From Bacillota bacterium (GTDB lineage Bacteria; Bacillota; Clostridia; Acetivibrionales; DSM-27016): a DNA stretch of 64,000 nucleotides. The stretch's first letter is position 1, and each line of letters opens with the position of its first letter. A program made the translations under genes and the position numbers. The stretch covers positions 186,001 through 250,000 of the forward strand of contig JAEWDM010000040.1 in the NCBI GenBank assembly GCA_023390115.1, written 5' to 3'. Of this stretch, positions 43,495 through 51,822 are shown piece after piece. Below the pieces are notes generated by a model that made no database searches, was not told the DNA's origin, and saw only the letters and a program-made list of their open reading frames with translations.

Positions 43495-45849
43495 ATGGAG
43501 GCTGCAGTAAAAAAGGAACTGATACTGGAAGGGCTTTGTTGTGGAAATTGTGCTGCTAAAATTGAACAGGATGTAAATAAACTGGAAGGGGTTGAGGCCG
43601 CTTCTATAGACTTTATTTCAAAAACGCTTTCGATGGAAATAGCAGAAAATGCAGATCTGAATAGTATTATGACACAAACGGGACATATTATAAAAAACCG
43701 TGAGCCTGATATAAATGTAAAGGAAAAGATAATTGCGGTTCCGGGAAGGAAGGTTCTATACTTCTCAGGGCTGGACTGCGCCGACTGTGCGGCCAAAATA
43801 GAAAGGGAGGTCGCAGGGCTTGAGGGTGTTAAGGAAGCTGTTCTCGACTTTGTATCCCAGCGGCTTACCATAGATGTTGTGAACAACCGTGATTTGGCAG
43901 CCATTGCCAGACAGGCTGCGGAGGTGGCTCTCCGCATAGAGCCGGGCATTGAAATATCGGGTGCGCCTAAGGCATCCAAACAGAGCTCTGATGACGGCCG
44001 CAGGGAGCTTATAAAAAGAATAGCCTTTGTCGCTGGAGCTTTAATTTTCATTATGGCCTTTTCGTTTGAATTTTCTTTCCCGGTGGAATTGGGGCTGTTC
44101 CTGGCAAGCTATCTGCTTGTGGGAGGAGAGGTTGTTTTTAGAGCTCTGAAAAACATTTCGAGAGGCCAGGTGTTTGACGAAAACTTTTTAATGAGTATAG
44201 CCACTATAGGGGCCTTTGCAATAGGAGAATACCCCGAGGGAGTTGCGGTTATGCTGTTTTACCAGATAGGTGAATTTTTTCAAAGCATGGCTGTGAACCG
44301 CTCAAGAAAGTCCATTACGGCACTGATGGACATACGCCCCGATTTTGCGAACCTGAAGCTTGGAAATGAGGTAAGAAGGGTTTCGCCTGAAGAGGTGGGA
44401 ATAGGAGATATTATCGTAATTAAGCCTGGAGAGAAAATACCTCTCGACGGAAAGGTTATTCACGGCAAGTCTACTCTGGATACCTCGGCTTTAACGGGGG
44501 AGTCGGTACCTAGAGATGCGGAGGAAGGAAGCGAGGTGCTTTCCGGTTCAATTAACAAGAATGGAGTTCTTACCGTTGAGGTGTCCAGGGAGTTTGGGGA
44601 ATCCACTGTTTCCAAAATCCTTGAAATGGTCCAGAAGGCCGGCAGCAAGAAGGCTCCGACCGAGAACTTTATAACAAAATTTGCCAGGTATTACACCCCT
44701 TTTGTTGTGTTTGCCGCTGTTGCTCTGGCGGTTATTCCTCCGCTTGTTATCCCCGGAGCTGTTTTTTCCGAATGGATAAACAGGGCGCTTGTTTTTCTGG
44801 TAGTATCCTGCCCGTGCGCGCTTGTGGTATCTATACCCTTAAGCTTTTTCGGAGGCATAGGGGGAGCCTCAAAAAATGGAATCCTTATAAAGGGAAGCAG
44901 CTATTTAGAAGCGTTAAATAATGTGGACACTGTTGTATTTGACAAGACGGGGACCCTTACAAAGGGCATTTTCAAGGTTACGCAGGTTATGCCTGTGGAA
45001 GGAATGGACAAAAAGCGGCTTGTTGAATATGCCGCATATGCCGAGAGCTATTCCAATCATCCTATTGCGCTTTCAATTCAGAAGGCATATGAAAGAGAAA
45101 TAGATAAGGGTCTTGTTTCGGAATATCAAGAGATTTCAGGGCGCGGTATAAAGGTAAAGGTAAGGGATGAGGCGGTTCTTGCAGGAAATGCCCGGCTTAT
45201 GAGGGACAATGGCATTATATGCCGTGAATTTGACGACATAGGCACTGCAGTGCATGTGGCGGTAAATGGCAGTTATTCGGGGGTCATAATAATATCCGAT
45301 GAAATAAAGCAGGACAGCAGCAAGGCTGTCTCACAGCTAAGAAGCTCCGGAGTGAAAAATTTGATCATGCTTACAGGCGACAGCAAGGCCGTCGGGGAGC
45401 GTGTGGGAAAGGAAATAGGCTTAGATGAGGTATATTCCGAGCTTCTTCCACACCAGAAGGTTGAAAAGCTTGAATTGATTGAGGGCAGAAAGCAGCCCGG
45501 AAAAAAGCTTGTTTTTGTCGGAGATGGAATTAATGACGCTCCGGTACTGGCGCGTGCCGATATAGGAATTGCTATGGGAGGATTGGGCTCCGATGCGGCT
45601 ATTGAGGCTGCGGATATAGTGCTTATGACAGACGAGCCGTCAAAGCTTGCGGCAGCTATAAAAATTGCCCGGCATACGCGCAGTATCGTGTGGCAAAACA
45701 TTGTTTTTGCACTGGGAGTTAAAGGAATTATACTTATCTTAGGAGCTATGGGTATAGCCACAATGTGGGAGGCTGTGTTCGGAGACGTAGGAGTAGCGGT
45801 TATAGCCATTTTGAACGCAATGAGAGTAATGAGGATACAGCGTAGCTGA
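43495..45849 (+). CDS. Heavy-metal P1B-type ATPase (Zn/Cd/Pb exporter)
   Basis: A 784-residue P1B-ATPase; ATG 43495 follows AGGAGGGGAG and is preferred to the longer frame from 43459. Two N-terminal HMA domains carry CGNC (first about residues 15-18) and CADC (about 99-102). The membrane metal site is SCPCAL near 438, phosphorylation motif DKTGTLTKG near 482, then the GDGINDAP hinge. CPC with two such HMA domains fits ZntA/CadA-type export of divalent soft metals. Consensus promoter with overlapping repeats suggests metal-induced expression. Confidence 0.92.
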   Translation: MEAAVKKELILEGLCCGNCAAKIEQDVNKLEGVEAASIDFISKTLSMEIAENADLNSIMTQTGHIIKNREPDINVKEKIIAVPGRKVLYFSGLDCADCAAKIEREVAGLEGVKEAVLDFVSQRLTIDVVNNRDLAAIARQAAEVALRIEPGIEISGAPKASKQSSDDGRRELIKRIAFVAGALIFIMAFSFEFSFPVELGLFLASYLLVGGEVVFRALKNISRGQVFDENFLMSIATIGAFAIGEYPEGVAVMLFYQIGEFFQSMAVNRSRKSITALMDIRPDFANLKLGNEVRRVSPEEVGIGDIIVIKPGEKIPLDGKVIHGKSTLDTSALTGESVPRDAEEGSEVLSGSINKNGVLTVEVSREFGESTVSKILEMVQKAGSKKAPTENFITKFARYYTPFVVFAAVALAVIPPLVIPGAVFSEWINRALVFLVVSCPCALVVSIPLSFFGGIGGASKNGILIKGSSYLEALNNVDTVVFDKTGTLTKGIFKVTQVMPVEGMDKKRLVEYAAYAESYSNHPIALSIQKAYEREIDKGLVSEYQEISGRGIKVKVRDEAVLAGNARLMRDNGIICREFDDIGTAVHVAVNGSYSGVIIISDEIKQDSSKAVSQLRSSGVKNLIMLTGDSKAVGERVGKEIGLDEVYSELLPHQKVEKLELIEGRKQPGKKLVFVGDGINDAPVLARADIGIAMGGLGSDAAIEAADIVLMTDEPSKLAAAIKIARHTRSIVWQNIVFALGVKGIILILGAMGIATMWEAVFGDVGVAVIAILNAMRVMRIQRS

Positions 45850-45857
45850 TTATATGT

Positions 45858-45905
45858 GGTGCCCTTCTTATATATAAGTAAGGATGGGTGCCCTTTCTTT
45901 TTTAA
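45858..45905 (+). terminator. Hairpin terminator after P-ATPase
   Basis: CCTTCTTA and TAAGTAAGG regions form an imperfect stem, followed by a TTTCTTTTTT run. Position after the ATPase stop supports termination. Confidence 0.55.
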
Positions 45906-45932
45906 AAATATCATAATATTTGAATATATGGA

Positions 45933-45961
45933 TTGACAAATATAGATATGCCGTATATAAT
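45933..45961 (+). promoter_or_regulatory. SigA promoter of membrane polyferredoxin
   Basis: TTGACA at 45933-45938 and TATAAT at 45956-45961, spacer 17 bases: a perfect consensus. ATATAGATATGCCGTATATAATATTTATAT around it is rich in short AT repeats, possibly an operator. Confidence 0.75.
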
Positions 45962-46011
45962 ATTTATATATCAAAAGGATATGTAAATATCTGATTTGGG
46001 GGTTGCTTATA

Positions 46012-46668
46012 ATGAAAGGGCTTAAGAGATTTATTCACCGGTGGGCATGGCTGCTGCTTTTGGCATATTGCATAATAGGCTTAATATATCCCTTTATAGG
46101 CATTGTCGCACTGATATGTATGCTGGCACCTGTAGCCTCGGCATTCTTCAAGGGAAGAATGTGGTGTGGAAATTTTTGTCCCAGAGGAAGCTTTAATGAC
46201 GTTATATTATCCCGGCTAAGCCTGAAAAACCGTATGCCGGATTTTTTAAAGGCAGCGTGGTTCAGAAATTTATTTCTGGTGGTGCTGATGAGTGCATTTG
46301 CAATACAGCTTGCTGTGGCATGGGGAAATGCTGTGGCTGCAGGCCGGGTTTTTATGCGAATGATAATAATAACCACAGTACTTGCCGCTGTGCTTGGCGC
46401 GGCATATAATCACAGGGCATGGTGCATGATCTGTCCCATGGGTACCATGGCTCATTATGCAGCCCGGACGGAGAGAGTGAGATCAGCAATAAGGCATGTA
46501 TCCTTTAAGAAGGAAAAATGTGTGGACTGCAAAATGTGCAATAAAAAGTGCCCTGCAGGTATTGATGTGCTTTACTATAAGGAAAAAGAAAGGGTCACCC
46601 ATGCAGATTGCTTAAAATGTGGAATATGCGTGGAGGCGTGCCCCAAAAAGGCTTTGAATATTGATTAA
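46012..46668 (+). CDS. Membrane-bound 4Fe-4S protein (NapH/CcoG-like)
   Basis: A 218-residue protein from ATG 46012 (TTG 46003 is less likely). About four membrane helices; between them two short Cys motifs, CGNFCPRG near 49 and CMICPMG near 139, are typical of NapH/YccM-type polyferredoxins. The C-terminus has two full ferredoxin motifs, CVDCKMCNKKCPAG and CLKCGICVEACPKK. It likely passes electrons between membrane and cytoplasmic enzymes. It is followed by a second ferredoxin, so the two may form a small electron-transfer unit. The partner is unknown. Confidence 0.88.
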   Translation: MKGLKRFIHRWAWLLLLAYCIIGLIYPFIGIVALICMLAPVASAFFKGRMWCGNFCPRGSFNDVILSRLSLKNRMPDFLKAAWFRNLFLVVLMSAFAIQLAVAWGNAVAAGRVFMRMIIITTVLAAVLGAAYNHRAWCMICPMGTMAHYAARTERVRSAIRHVSFKKEKCVDCKMCNKKCPAGIDVLYYKEKERVTHADCLKCGICVEACPKKALNID

Positions 46669-46695
46669 AACCGCTAAATATAGGGAGGATTTTTT

Positions 46696-46878
46696 ATGCA
46701 GATAATTGTGGAGAAAAAAAGATGTCCCCAGAATCATACATGTCCGTCCATAAGAGTGTGCCCGGCAGGCGCCATTATTCAAAAGGGCTTTGCTGCTCCC
46801 ACCATAGATCATGACAGGTGCATAAAGTGCAAAAAGTGCGTCAGGTATTGCCCCATGGGCGCTATACAGGCAATATAG
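46696..46878 (+). CDS. Short 4Fe-4S ferredoxin-type protein
   Basis: A 60-residue protein: RCPQNHTCPSIRVCPAGA gives one altered Cys motif and RCIKCKKCVRYCPMGA a full 4Fe-4S motif. The first motif has wider spacing (C-x5-C-x5-C) than in bacterial ferredoxins, so one or two clusters may be bound. Follows the membrane polyferredoxin by 27 bases with a GGGAGGA site, so likely cotranscribed and a soluble redox partner. Confidence 0.85.
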   Translation: MQIIVEKKRCPQNHTCPSIRVCPAGAIIQKGFAAPTIDHDRCIKCKKCVRYCPMGAIQAI

Positions 46879-46914
46879 CCAGCAGGCCGGGCAGCAGAAT
46901 TTCACCTCACTAAA

Positions 46915-47273
46915 ATGCCGGGAGTTAAAATAGAAGACATAATTCACAGCGGAAAGCTTATTTTGAGGGAAAAGGGTCCGGGAACAAGAGTAATATTTGA
47001 AAATAAGCTGGTTGAGCTGGGATACAGGCCTTCGGATGTAAAAGCATATATGGAGGCCGGAAGCATTGGCGCCATAAAGTCTCTGGTAGAGGCAAACTTA
47101 GGGTATACTATAATTTCAGGAGAGGCCGTAGGGAAGTGGAGGCGGAGACTCTGGTGATTATTCCTATGCGCTATGTGCGCATTATGAGAGAGTTTAACTT
47201 TATTTATTTGCACAATTTTCCCATGGACTTTATTGAGGGCTTTATAGACTTTATTATTGGTGGTTGGGGTTAA
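46915..47273 (+). pseudogene. LysR-family regulator remnant, frameshifted
   Basis: Only the C-terminal half of the substrate-binding domain remains: IEDIIHSGKLILREKGPGTR... then MEAGSIGAIKSLVEANLGYT. After codon 71, near 47131, one base is missing and the continuation lies in the next frame (EVEAETLVIIPMRYVRIMREFNF... to a stop at 47271), matching the normal LysR C-terminus. The DNA-binding domain is absent; the break is next to the ferredoxin stop. A dead gene. Confidence 0.85.
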
Positions 47274-47291
47274 CGTGCTTAAAAAATTTCA

Positions 47292-47320
47292 TTGACTATG
47301 ATATTAATAATTGTTAAAAT
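47292..47320 (+). promoter_or_regulatory. SigA promoter of Fur-family gene
   Basis: TTGACT at 47292-47297 and TAAAAT at 47315-47320, spacer 17 bases, directly before a Fur box. Confidence 0.7.
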
Positions 47321-47323
47321 ATA

Positions 47324-47350
47324 AATGATAATGATAATCACAATCATAAT
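47324..47350. promoter_or_regulatory. Fur box
   Basis: AATGATAATGATAATCACAA then TCATAAT, i.e. overlapping TGATAATnATTATCA-type arms, a close match to the Fur/PerR consensus. It covers the transcription start of the Fur-family gene, so autoregulation is likely. Confidence 0.8.
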
Positions 47351-47438
47351 TCAGAATTGAAAAAGTTTTTTTACGGGTTGCAATTAAGGTGTTGGGGCAT
47401 ATATGTATTTAGTATAAGATTTCTAAGGGGAAATGATA

Positions 47439-47879
47439 ATGGAGATGGATACCGGCATATTAAATCTCAGGCAGCAATTTCAGAAACATGGATTTAAATA
47501 TACGGTACAGAGAGAGGCAGTACTCAATACATTGTTAGAGCACAAAAATTTACATATGAGCAGCGAGGATATTTATACGGTTCTTAGAGCCAAGTATCCC
47601 GATATAGGGCAGGCAACGGTATACAGGGCACTGCTGCTGCTGGAAAAAATGCATCTTATAAGAAAGACGGATTTGCAGGACGGGTGCACCAGATACGAGC
47701 TGTGCGACAACAAAGGACATGCACATCATCATTTAATCTGTTCCCGGTGCGGAGCAGTGATTGATATGGAGGATGATCTGCTGGAGGAATTGGAAAATCA
47801 AATATATGTAAAAAAACATTTTACCGTTGAAAACCACAGTGTTAAATTTTTTGGATGCTGTGAAAAGTGCAGGGAATAA
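47439..47879 (+). CDS. Fur-family metalloregulator
   Basis: A 146-residue Fur/PerR/Zur-type regulator; ATG 47439 has AAGGGG eight bases upstream (an earlier ATG at 47433 is too close). It shows the winged-helix part YTVQREAVLNTLLEH... IGQATVYRALLLLEKM, the histidine-rich KGHAHHHLICSRCGAVIDME and a second Cys pair CCEKC at the end, giving the structural zinc site. Whether it senses iron, peroxide or zinc cannot be told by eye. The Fur box in front suggests iron or peroxide and autorepression. Confidence 0.9.
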   Translation: MEMDTGILNLRQQFQKHGFKYTVQREAVLNTLLEHKNLHMSSEDIYTVLRAKYPDIGQATVYRALLLLEKMHLIRKTDLQDGCTRYELCDNKGHAHHHLICSRCGAVIDMEDDLLEELENQIYVKKHFTVENHSVKFFGCCEKCRE

Positions 47880-47898
47880 AAAAAGCGCTGATTTTAGT

Positions 47899-47960
47899 GA
47901 TGCACAGGGACGGTTCTTCTGCCTCAACTTGTTGAGGCAGAAGAACCGTCCCTGTGCATC
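47899..47960. repeat. Perfect 30-bp inverted repeat, REP/MITE-like
   Basis: Bases 47899-47928 and 47931-47960 are perfect reverse complements with two bases between. The core AGGGACGGTTCT matches the GGGGACGGTTCT core of the element at 32524-32627. Located 20 bases after the Fur-family stop, it may also act as a terminator. Perfect arms suggest recent insertion or gene conversion. Confidence 0.85.
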
Positions 47961-47992
47961 AAAACATTTTACTCTATGTGTCATCATAAATA

Positions 47993-48022
47993 TTGACAAA
48001 TTATGCTTTTTGTAATTATAAT
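47993..48022 (+). promoter_or_regulatory. SigA promoter of XRE regulator
   Basis: TTGACA at 47993-47998 and TATAAT at 48017-48022 with an 18-base spacer, 40 bases before the regulator start. Confidence 0.75.
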
Positions 48023-48061
48023 GGTTAAAAGTACAAGGGAGTGGATGGAGGGATTAATACA

Positions 48062-48421
48062 ATGGAAATTACAATTGGCAAACGCATAAAGCAATTGATA
48101 AAGGAGACGAAAATACAGCAGCAGCAGATTGCCGCTGAGCTTGGAATGCACTCTTCCACTCTCAGCAGCTATGTAATAGATTACCGTGAGCCCCCTGTAG
48201 AAAAGCTAAAGAGAATAGCTAAATATTTCGATGTTTCTGTTGACTACCTGACAGGCTATACTGAAAGGCGTAAGCCTTACCCCAATCATTTTCCCGAGGA
48301 GGTTATAGAATTTATAAGCGATCCTCAAAATCTTATGTACTTAAAGCTGGCAATGAATTTTAAGGAGGTAGTGACAGACGCCTTTTTAAAAGAAAAGCCT
48401 TTAGATGAGCCAAAGGATTGA
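48062..48421 (+). CDS. XRE-family HTH regulator
   Basis: A 119-residue protein from ATG 48062 (GGAGGG nine bases upstream). The helix-turn-helix spans about residues 5-60: IGKRIKQLIKETKIQQQQIA, then LGMHSSTLSSYVIDYREPPV and LKRIAKYFDVSVDYLTGY, typical of cI/SinR-like repressors. The C-terminal tail is acidic and short. A lone gene; no phage genes around it. Targets unknown. Confidence 0.88.
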   Translation: MEITIGKRIKQLIKETKIQQQQIAAELGMHSSTLSSYVIDYREPPVEKLKRIAKYFDVSVDYLTGYTERRKPYPNHFPEEVIEFISDPQNLMYLKLAMNFKEVVTDAFLKEKPLDEPKD

Positions 48422-48474
48422 TAAACAATTTTGGACGGGGCCGCTTTAGAGAGTCCTGGTGCATAATTTAGAAG

Positions 48475-48570
48475 GATAAAAGCACGAAAGGGTCAAATGC
48501 ATATCTGCCATATTTGCCCGAGAATGAGAGGATTGCAGAACATGCAAAGAAATATGACTTCATTGAGTGA
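48475..48570 (+). pseudogene. C-terminal gene remnant, 31 codons
   Basis: An open frame without start codon whose translation (KGSNAYLPYLPENERIAEHA then KKYDFIE) has normal protein composition. Stops block the 5-prime side. Family not recognised. Confidence 0.35.
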
Positions 48571-48743
48571 TGACATAAATTAAGCTAACTTCATTCAATA
48601 GATTAATATACTTATTTGTCCAGCAGATAAATTCATGTCTAAATTTGTCTAAATTACACGAATCAGCAATTAAAATATGTAATAAATGTCTAAAAAACAT
48701 AAGAATATCGTTTGAAATACCGAAAAAAATATCGAAAAATGTC

Positions 48744-48772
48744 TTGACTATGCCTTTGGAATGGTTTATAAT
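48744..48772 (+). promoter_or_regulatory. SigA promoter of ROK regulator
   Basis: TTGACT at 48744-48749 and TATAAT at 48767-48772, spacer 17 bases, 50 bases before the gene. Confidence 0.7.
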
Positions 48773-48822
48773 TCAATGTGTAAAGACTTAATTGAGTTAA
48801 TGAATAAATTAATCTAATATTT

Positions 48823-50070
48823 ATGATAGGATTGATTATTATAAATACTGAGCTTAACTTTTCAAAAGGAAATAATTATTCTGATTTATTGATTAGAAAC
48901 CGTTCGCTGGTAGTAAAGCTGCTTATGAAGAACGGCAATTCGACCAGGAGCGAGATCTCAAGAATTACGGGTCTTTCTCAAGCTGCAATTACCAAAATAG
49001 CCAGTGACTTGATTTCAATCGGCCTTATTGAGGAAATTGGACATGGCAAAGGCGAGAAGGGACGCCGTACCATTGAGATACGCCTGAAATCAGAGAGCTA
49101 TTCCGTCATTGGGGTGAAAATCTCTCGAAGAAGCTATTCGATAGGACATTTTAGTATAGGCGGCCAAATACACAACACGGAGGTTCATAAAATTTTACCT
49201 TCTACTCCTGCCATTGATGTTGTAAGTGCAATTGCAAAAAAGATTAACTGCTATTGCGCAAATATAAACACTGTTATAGCGGTTGGGATTTCAGTTCCGG
49301 GCCCTTATCTGGCGCGCAAGGGAGTAATTGCAAATATGACTGAGTTCTCCGGCTGGGATGAAATCAATATCGTCGACTTTTTTAAAGAAAATGTTCATGT
49401 CCCCACATTTATTGAACATGATGCAAATGCCGGGGCTATGGCTGAATGGTGGTTTGGAAGCATTCAATGCCGTACGCTGGTGCATATTGTCGCAAGCGAA
49501 GGCATAGGTGCCGGAATAATTAATAATGGAAAGCTGCTTTATGGCGCTGACGGCACTGCCGGAGAAATAGGGCATATGAGCATTGCTTTTGATGGCCGCA
49601 GGTGTCAATGCTCCAGCGAAAGCAGGGGGTGCCTTGAGCAGTACTGTTCATCTCTGGCCTTTTTACGGGATGTGCGCGAGCAAATCAATCAAAATCCTTC
49701 CAGCTCATTAACAAAAATCCCCGATTTTACTGTTGATAATATATTTAATGAAGCTAAAAATGGAGATGAGTTCTGCAAGTACATGGTTAGTCAGGCGGGC
49801 TTTTTCTTTGGCATAGGAATTGCAAATATAGTTAATATTTATAATCCCGACGTTATTGTAATAAGTGATATTATGACAGGTGCAGGCGAATTACTGCTGA
49901 ATAGCATAGAGAATACGGTGAAAGCGAAGGTATTGCCTGCTTTATTGGAAGATCTGAGAATTTCTTTCAGCCAGCTTAAATGTGACTCTATACTTTTTGG
50001 TGCGGCAGCAGTGGCGGTTGATAGATTTCTGGGAAACCCACTTAAATTTACTGATACCGGTATTTATTGA
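48823..50070 (+). CDS. ROK-family transcriptional regulator (XylR/NagC type)
   Basis: A 415-residue ROK repressor. The N-terminal winged helix (STRSEISRITGLSQAAITKI, about residues 40-59) is followed by the sugar-kinase-like ROK domain with EHDANAGAMAEW, GIGAGIINNG and the Cys zinc motif CQCSSESRGCLEQYC. It is adjacent to a fructoside-type ABC and GH32 locus and very likely controls it; the inverted repeats at 50173-50312 are candidate sites. The exact start is uncertain because no strong ribosome site precedes the ATG. Confidence 0.9.
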   Translation: MIGLIIINTELNFSKGNNYSDLLIRNRSLVVKLLMKNGNSTRSEISRITGLSQAAITKIASDLISIGLIEEIGHGKGEKGRRTIEIRLKSESYSVIGVKISRRSYSIGHFSIGGQIHNTEVHKILPSTPAIDVVSAIAKKINCYCANINTVIAVGISVPGPYLARKGVIANMTEFSGWDEINIVDFFKENVHVPTFIEHDANAGAMAEWWFGSIQCRTLVHIVASEGIGAGIINNGKLLYGADGTAGEIGHMSIAFDGRRCQCSSESRGCLEQYCSSLAFLRDVREQINQNPSSSLTKIPDFTVDNIFNEAKNGDEFCKYMVSQAGFFFGIGIANIVNIYNPDVIVISDIMTGAGELLLNSIENTVKAKVLPALLEDLRISFSQLKCDSILFGAAAVAVDRFLGNPLKFTDTGIY

Positions 50071-50403
50071 TAACTAACTGTACAACCTGAATATCTTCTT
50101 TTTCTGAAGGTTTGCTATCTTACCTAATACTGTGTAAAGATTTTTTATAAAAGTCTTAAGTCTAAATGAAGCTTTATATTGAGCTTTGGAGGGACATACT
50201 TATAGTCAACGCACTCTAAAACTCAATATAAAATTTCGTTAAGAGTGTGTAGAGTATATGAGATAACGAACATTTAGATAAAAGAAATATTTAGTTTTAC
50301 AGTTCGTTATCTATAATCATTGAATACGCTAAAATGTATTGGCTATAGTTATCCTGAATCTTAAGTGTAAACTTTAAGATAATATAAATTAGGGAGGAAT
50401 TTT
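50071..50403. promoter_or_regulatory. Complex inverted-repeat leader of sugar operon
   Basis: Four sets of arms are visible: TTTATATTGAG (50173-50183) with CTCAATATAAA (50222-50232); CGCACTCT (50211-50218) with AGAGTGTG (50242-50249), which crosses the first pair as a pseudoknot would; TTCGTTA (50235-50241) with TAACGAA (50264-50270); and AGATAACGAAC (50261-50271) with GTTCGTTATCT (50302-50312). The last two compete for the middle arm. These are either ROK operators or an RNA switch. I could not place the promoter clearly. Confidence 0.55.
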
Positions 50404-51750
50404 ATGAAAAAGTTCATGTCAGCATTTATTGTAGCTGCATTAATGGTCACTTTTGTTGCCTGCGGCTCTGAAAATGTATCTCCACCAAGCTCTTCGACCA
50501 GCTCCACGGGGACTGCTGATTCCGGCGGGGATACTGTAAAAGGAAGCGGCAGTAAAAAAACCTACCGCATTTTAAGTGGCTATGCTGAGAACAACAGTGC
50601 CCAGAAATTGATCCAGCTAACTATCGACGGTTATACTTCGGAGGTGGATCCGGACTTTAAGGTGGAAGTGGAAACTATCACAAGTACAAATGATCTTTGG
50701 GAAAAGCTTCGTCTATATGTAGCTGCAAAAAATGTTCCTGATATGTACAGTATTTCAAATGGAACGCTTTCTGAGGAAATGATTAAGCAGGGGTATCTTG
50801 TGAATATGTCTGAAGAGCTGAAAAGTCTGGGACATTTGGATAAAGTAAAGAGCTCTCTTGTAGATTATTTTACTTCAAGCGACGGTAATATGTATATGAT
50901 CCCAAGCGCGTTCAGTGGCGAATATTTTGTCTACCGCACTTCAACTTTCAAAAAGTACGGTCTGGAAGTTCCTGAGACATGGGATGATTTTTTGGATATA
51001 TGCCAGAAGCTTAAAGACAATGGTGAAATTCCATATGTTATGAGAGGCGCGGATGCAGTTCAGTACTTGAGATTTATGTCATTCCCGAGCTGGACCACCG
51101 AGGGAAGAGAGTTTATAAACAACCTTACGAGTGGAAAAACCACTTTTTCTGAAAGCAAGTCCGGTATGTACGGTGCAGAGCTCCTGAAAAAATTAGGGAC
51201 AAGCGGGTATTTCATTCCGGGATATAACAATCTGACTCTTGGTGATGCTATCGATACATTTATCGGCGGTCAGGGGGCAATGGTATATGCAAATACAAAC
51301 TACATCGAAAAATTTAACGATTTATATGTTAACGGTGATATAGGATATTTTGCCGTACCTGTAATGGCGGGTGAAGCGGGTACAGGCAGCACAATACCTA
51401 CGCATGGCGGTAAGGCATGGACCTTGAATGCCGGGAGCTATAAAGACGATGCTGTTTTGCAGGGTTTCTTTAAGTATTTCATGGAAAATGTAGACTCGTT
51501 ATCCTACGAGGCAGGACAATTGTCGTGGATAAATGGCGATACAAAAGACAATACGCTTCCTAAGCTGCTTTCTGACATAGGAAATGATATGCAAAAGCAG
51601 ACGGTGAGCTGGGTGTCATGGGATGACAGGCTAAGCGCAGCTACGCTGACAACTATAGGCGATGCGGCTGAGGTTCTCGCAAACGGCAAAATGACGGTTA
51701 AAGAATTTGCTGAAATATTTGATAAAGCCCTTAAGGATAACAAAGGCTAA
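50404..51750 (+). CDS. ABC sugar transporter, substrate-binding lipoprotein
   Basis: A 448-residue extracellular sugar-binding lipoprotein (SBP_bac_1 type). The signal peptide ends FVACGSE, with C20 lipidated, then a Ser/Thr/Gly linker. The mature part has typical features such as YVAAKNVPDMYSI-like LYVAAKNVPDMYS and the FIGGQGAMVYANTN hinge. It would deliver an oligosaccharide to the two permeases that follow. GH32-like proteins and a PfkB kinase downstream suggest a fructose-containing substrate. No ATPase gene is in the locus, so a shared MsmX-type ATPase probably powers it. Confidence 0.9.
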   Translation: MKKFMSAFIVAALMVTFVACGSENVSPPSSSTSSTGTADSGGDTVKGSGSKKTYRILSGYAENNSAQKLIQLTIDGYTSEVDPDFKVEVETITSTNDLWEKLRLYVAAKNVPDMYSISNGTLSEEMIKQGYLVNMSEELKSLGHLDKVKSSLVDYFTSSDGNMYMIPSAFSGEYFVYRTSTFKKYGLEVPETWDDFLDICQKLKDNGEIPYVMRGADAVQYLRFMSFPSWTTEGREFINNLTSGKTTFSESKSGMYGAELLKKLGTSGYFIPGYNNLTLGDAIDTFIGGQGAMVYANTNYIEKFNDLYVNGDIGYFAVPVMAGEAGTGSTIPTHGGKAWTLNAGSYKDDAVLQGFFKYFMENVDSLSYEAGQLSWINGDTKDNTLPKLLSDIGNDMQKQTVSWVSWDDRLSAATLTTIGDAAEVLANGKMTVKEFAEIFDKALKDNKG

Positions 51751-51761
51751 CCGCAATATTT

Positions 51762-51796
51762 AAAAAAACCGGGAACTCCCAACTCCCGGTTTTTTT
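51762..51796 (+). terminator. Intra-operon hairpin after binding protein gene
   Basis: AAAAAAACCGGGA and TCCCGGTTTTTTT form a perfect stem with a T-run. It lies between the binding protein and permease genes and would make the binding protein more abundant than the permeases by partial termination and message protection. Confidence 0.9.
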
Positions 51797-51822
51797 AAAA
51801 AATTCTTTAAAGGAGAATTTAA

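Larger units (their letters stand above)
48422..48822. other. Intergenic region with gene remnant and promoter
   Basis: A frame at 48475-48570 reads like the C-terminal end of a lost gene (NAYLPYLPENERIAEHAKKY), with no start. The rest is AT-rich and ends in a promoter for the ROK regulator at 48744-48772. Confidence 0.5.

Noticed and set aside
46915..47157. Stand-alone 80-residue gene
   Set aside because: Translation matches only part of a LysR effector domain and continues in another frame after a one-base deletion, so it is a pseudogene.
47827..48015. Forward and reverse frames across the region after the Fur-family gene
   Set aside because: Both are produced by the perfect 30-bp inverted repeat; the mirrored RFFCLN/QKNRPCAS peptides come from the two arms.
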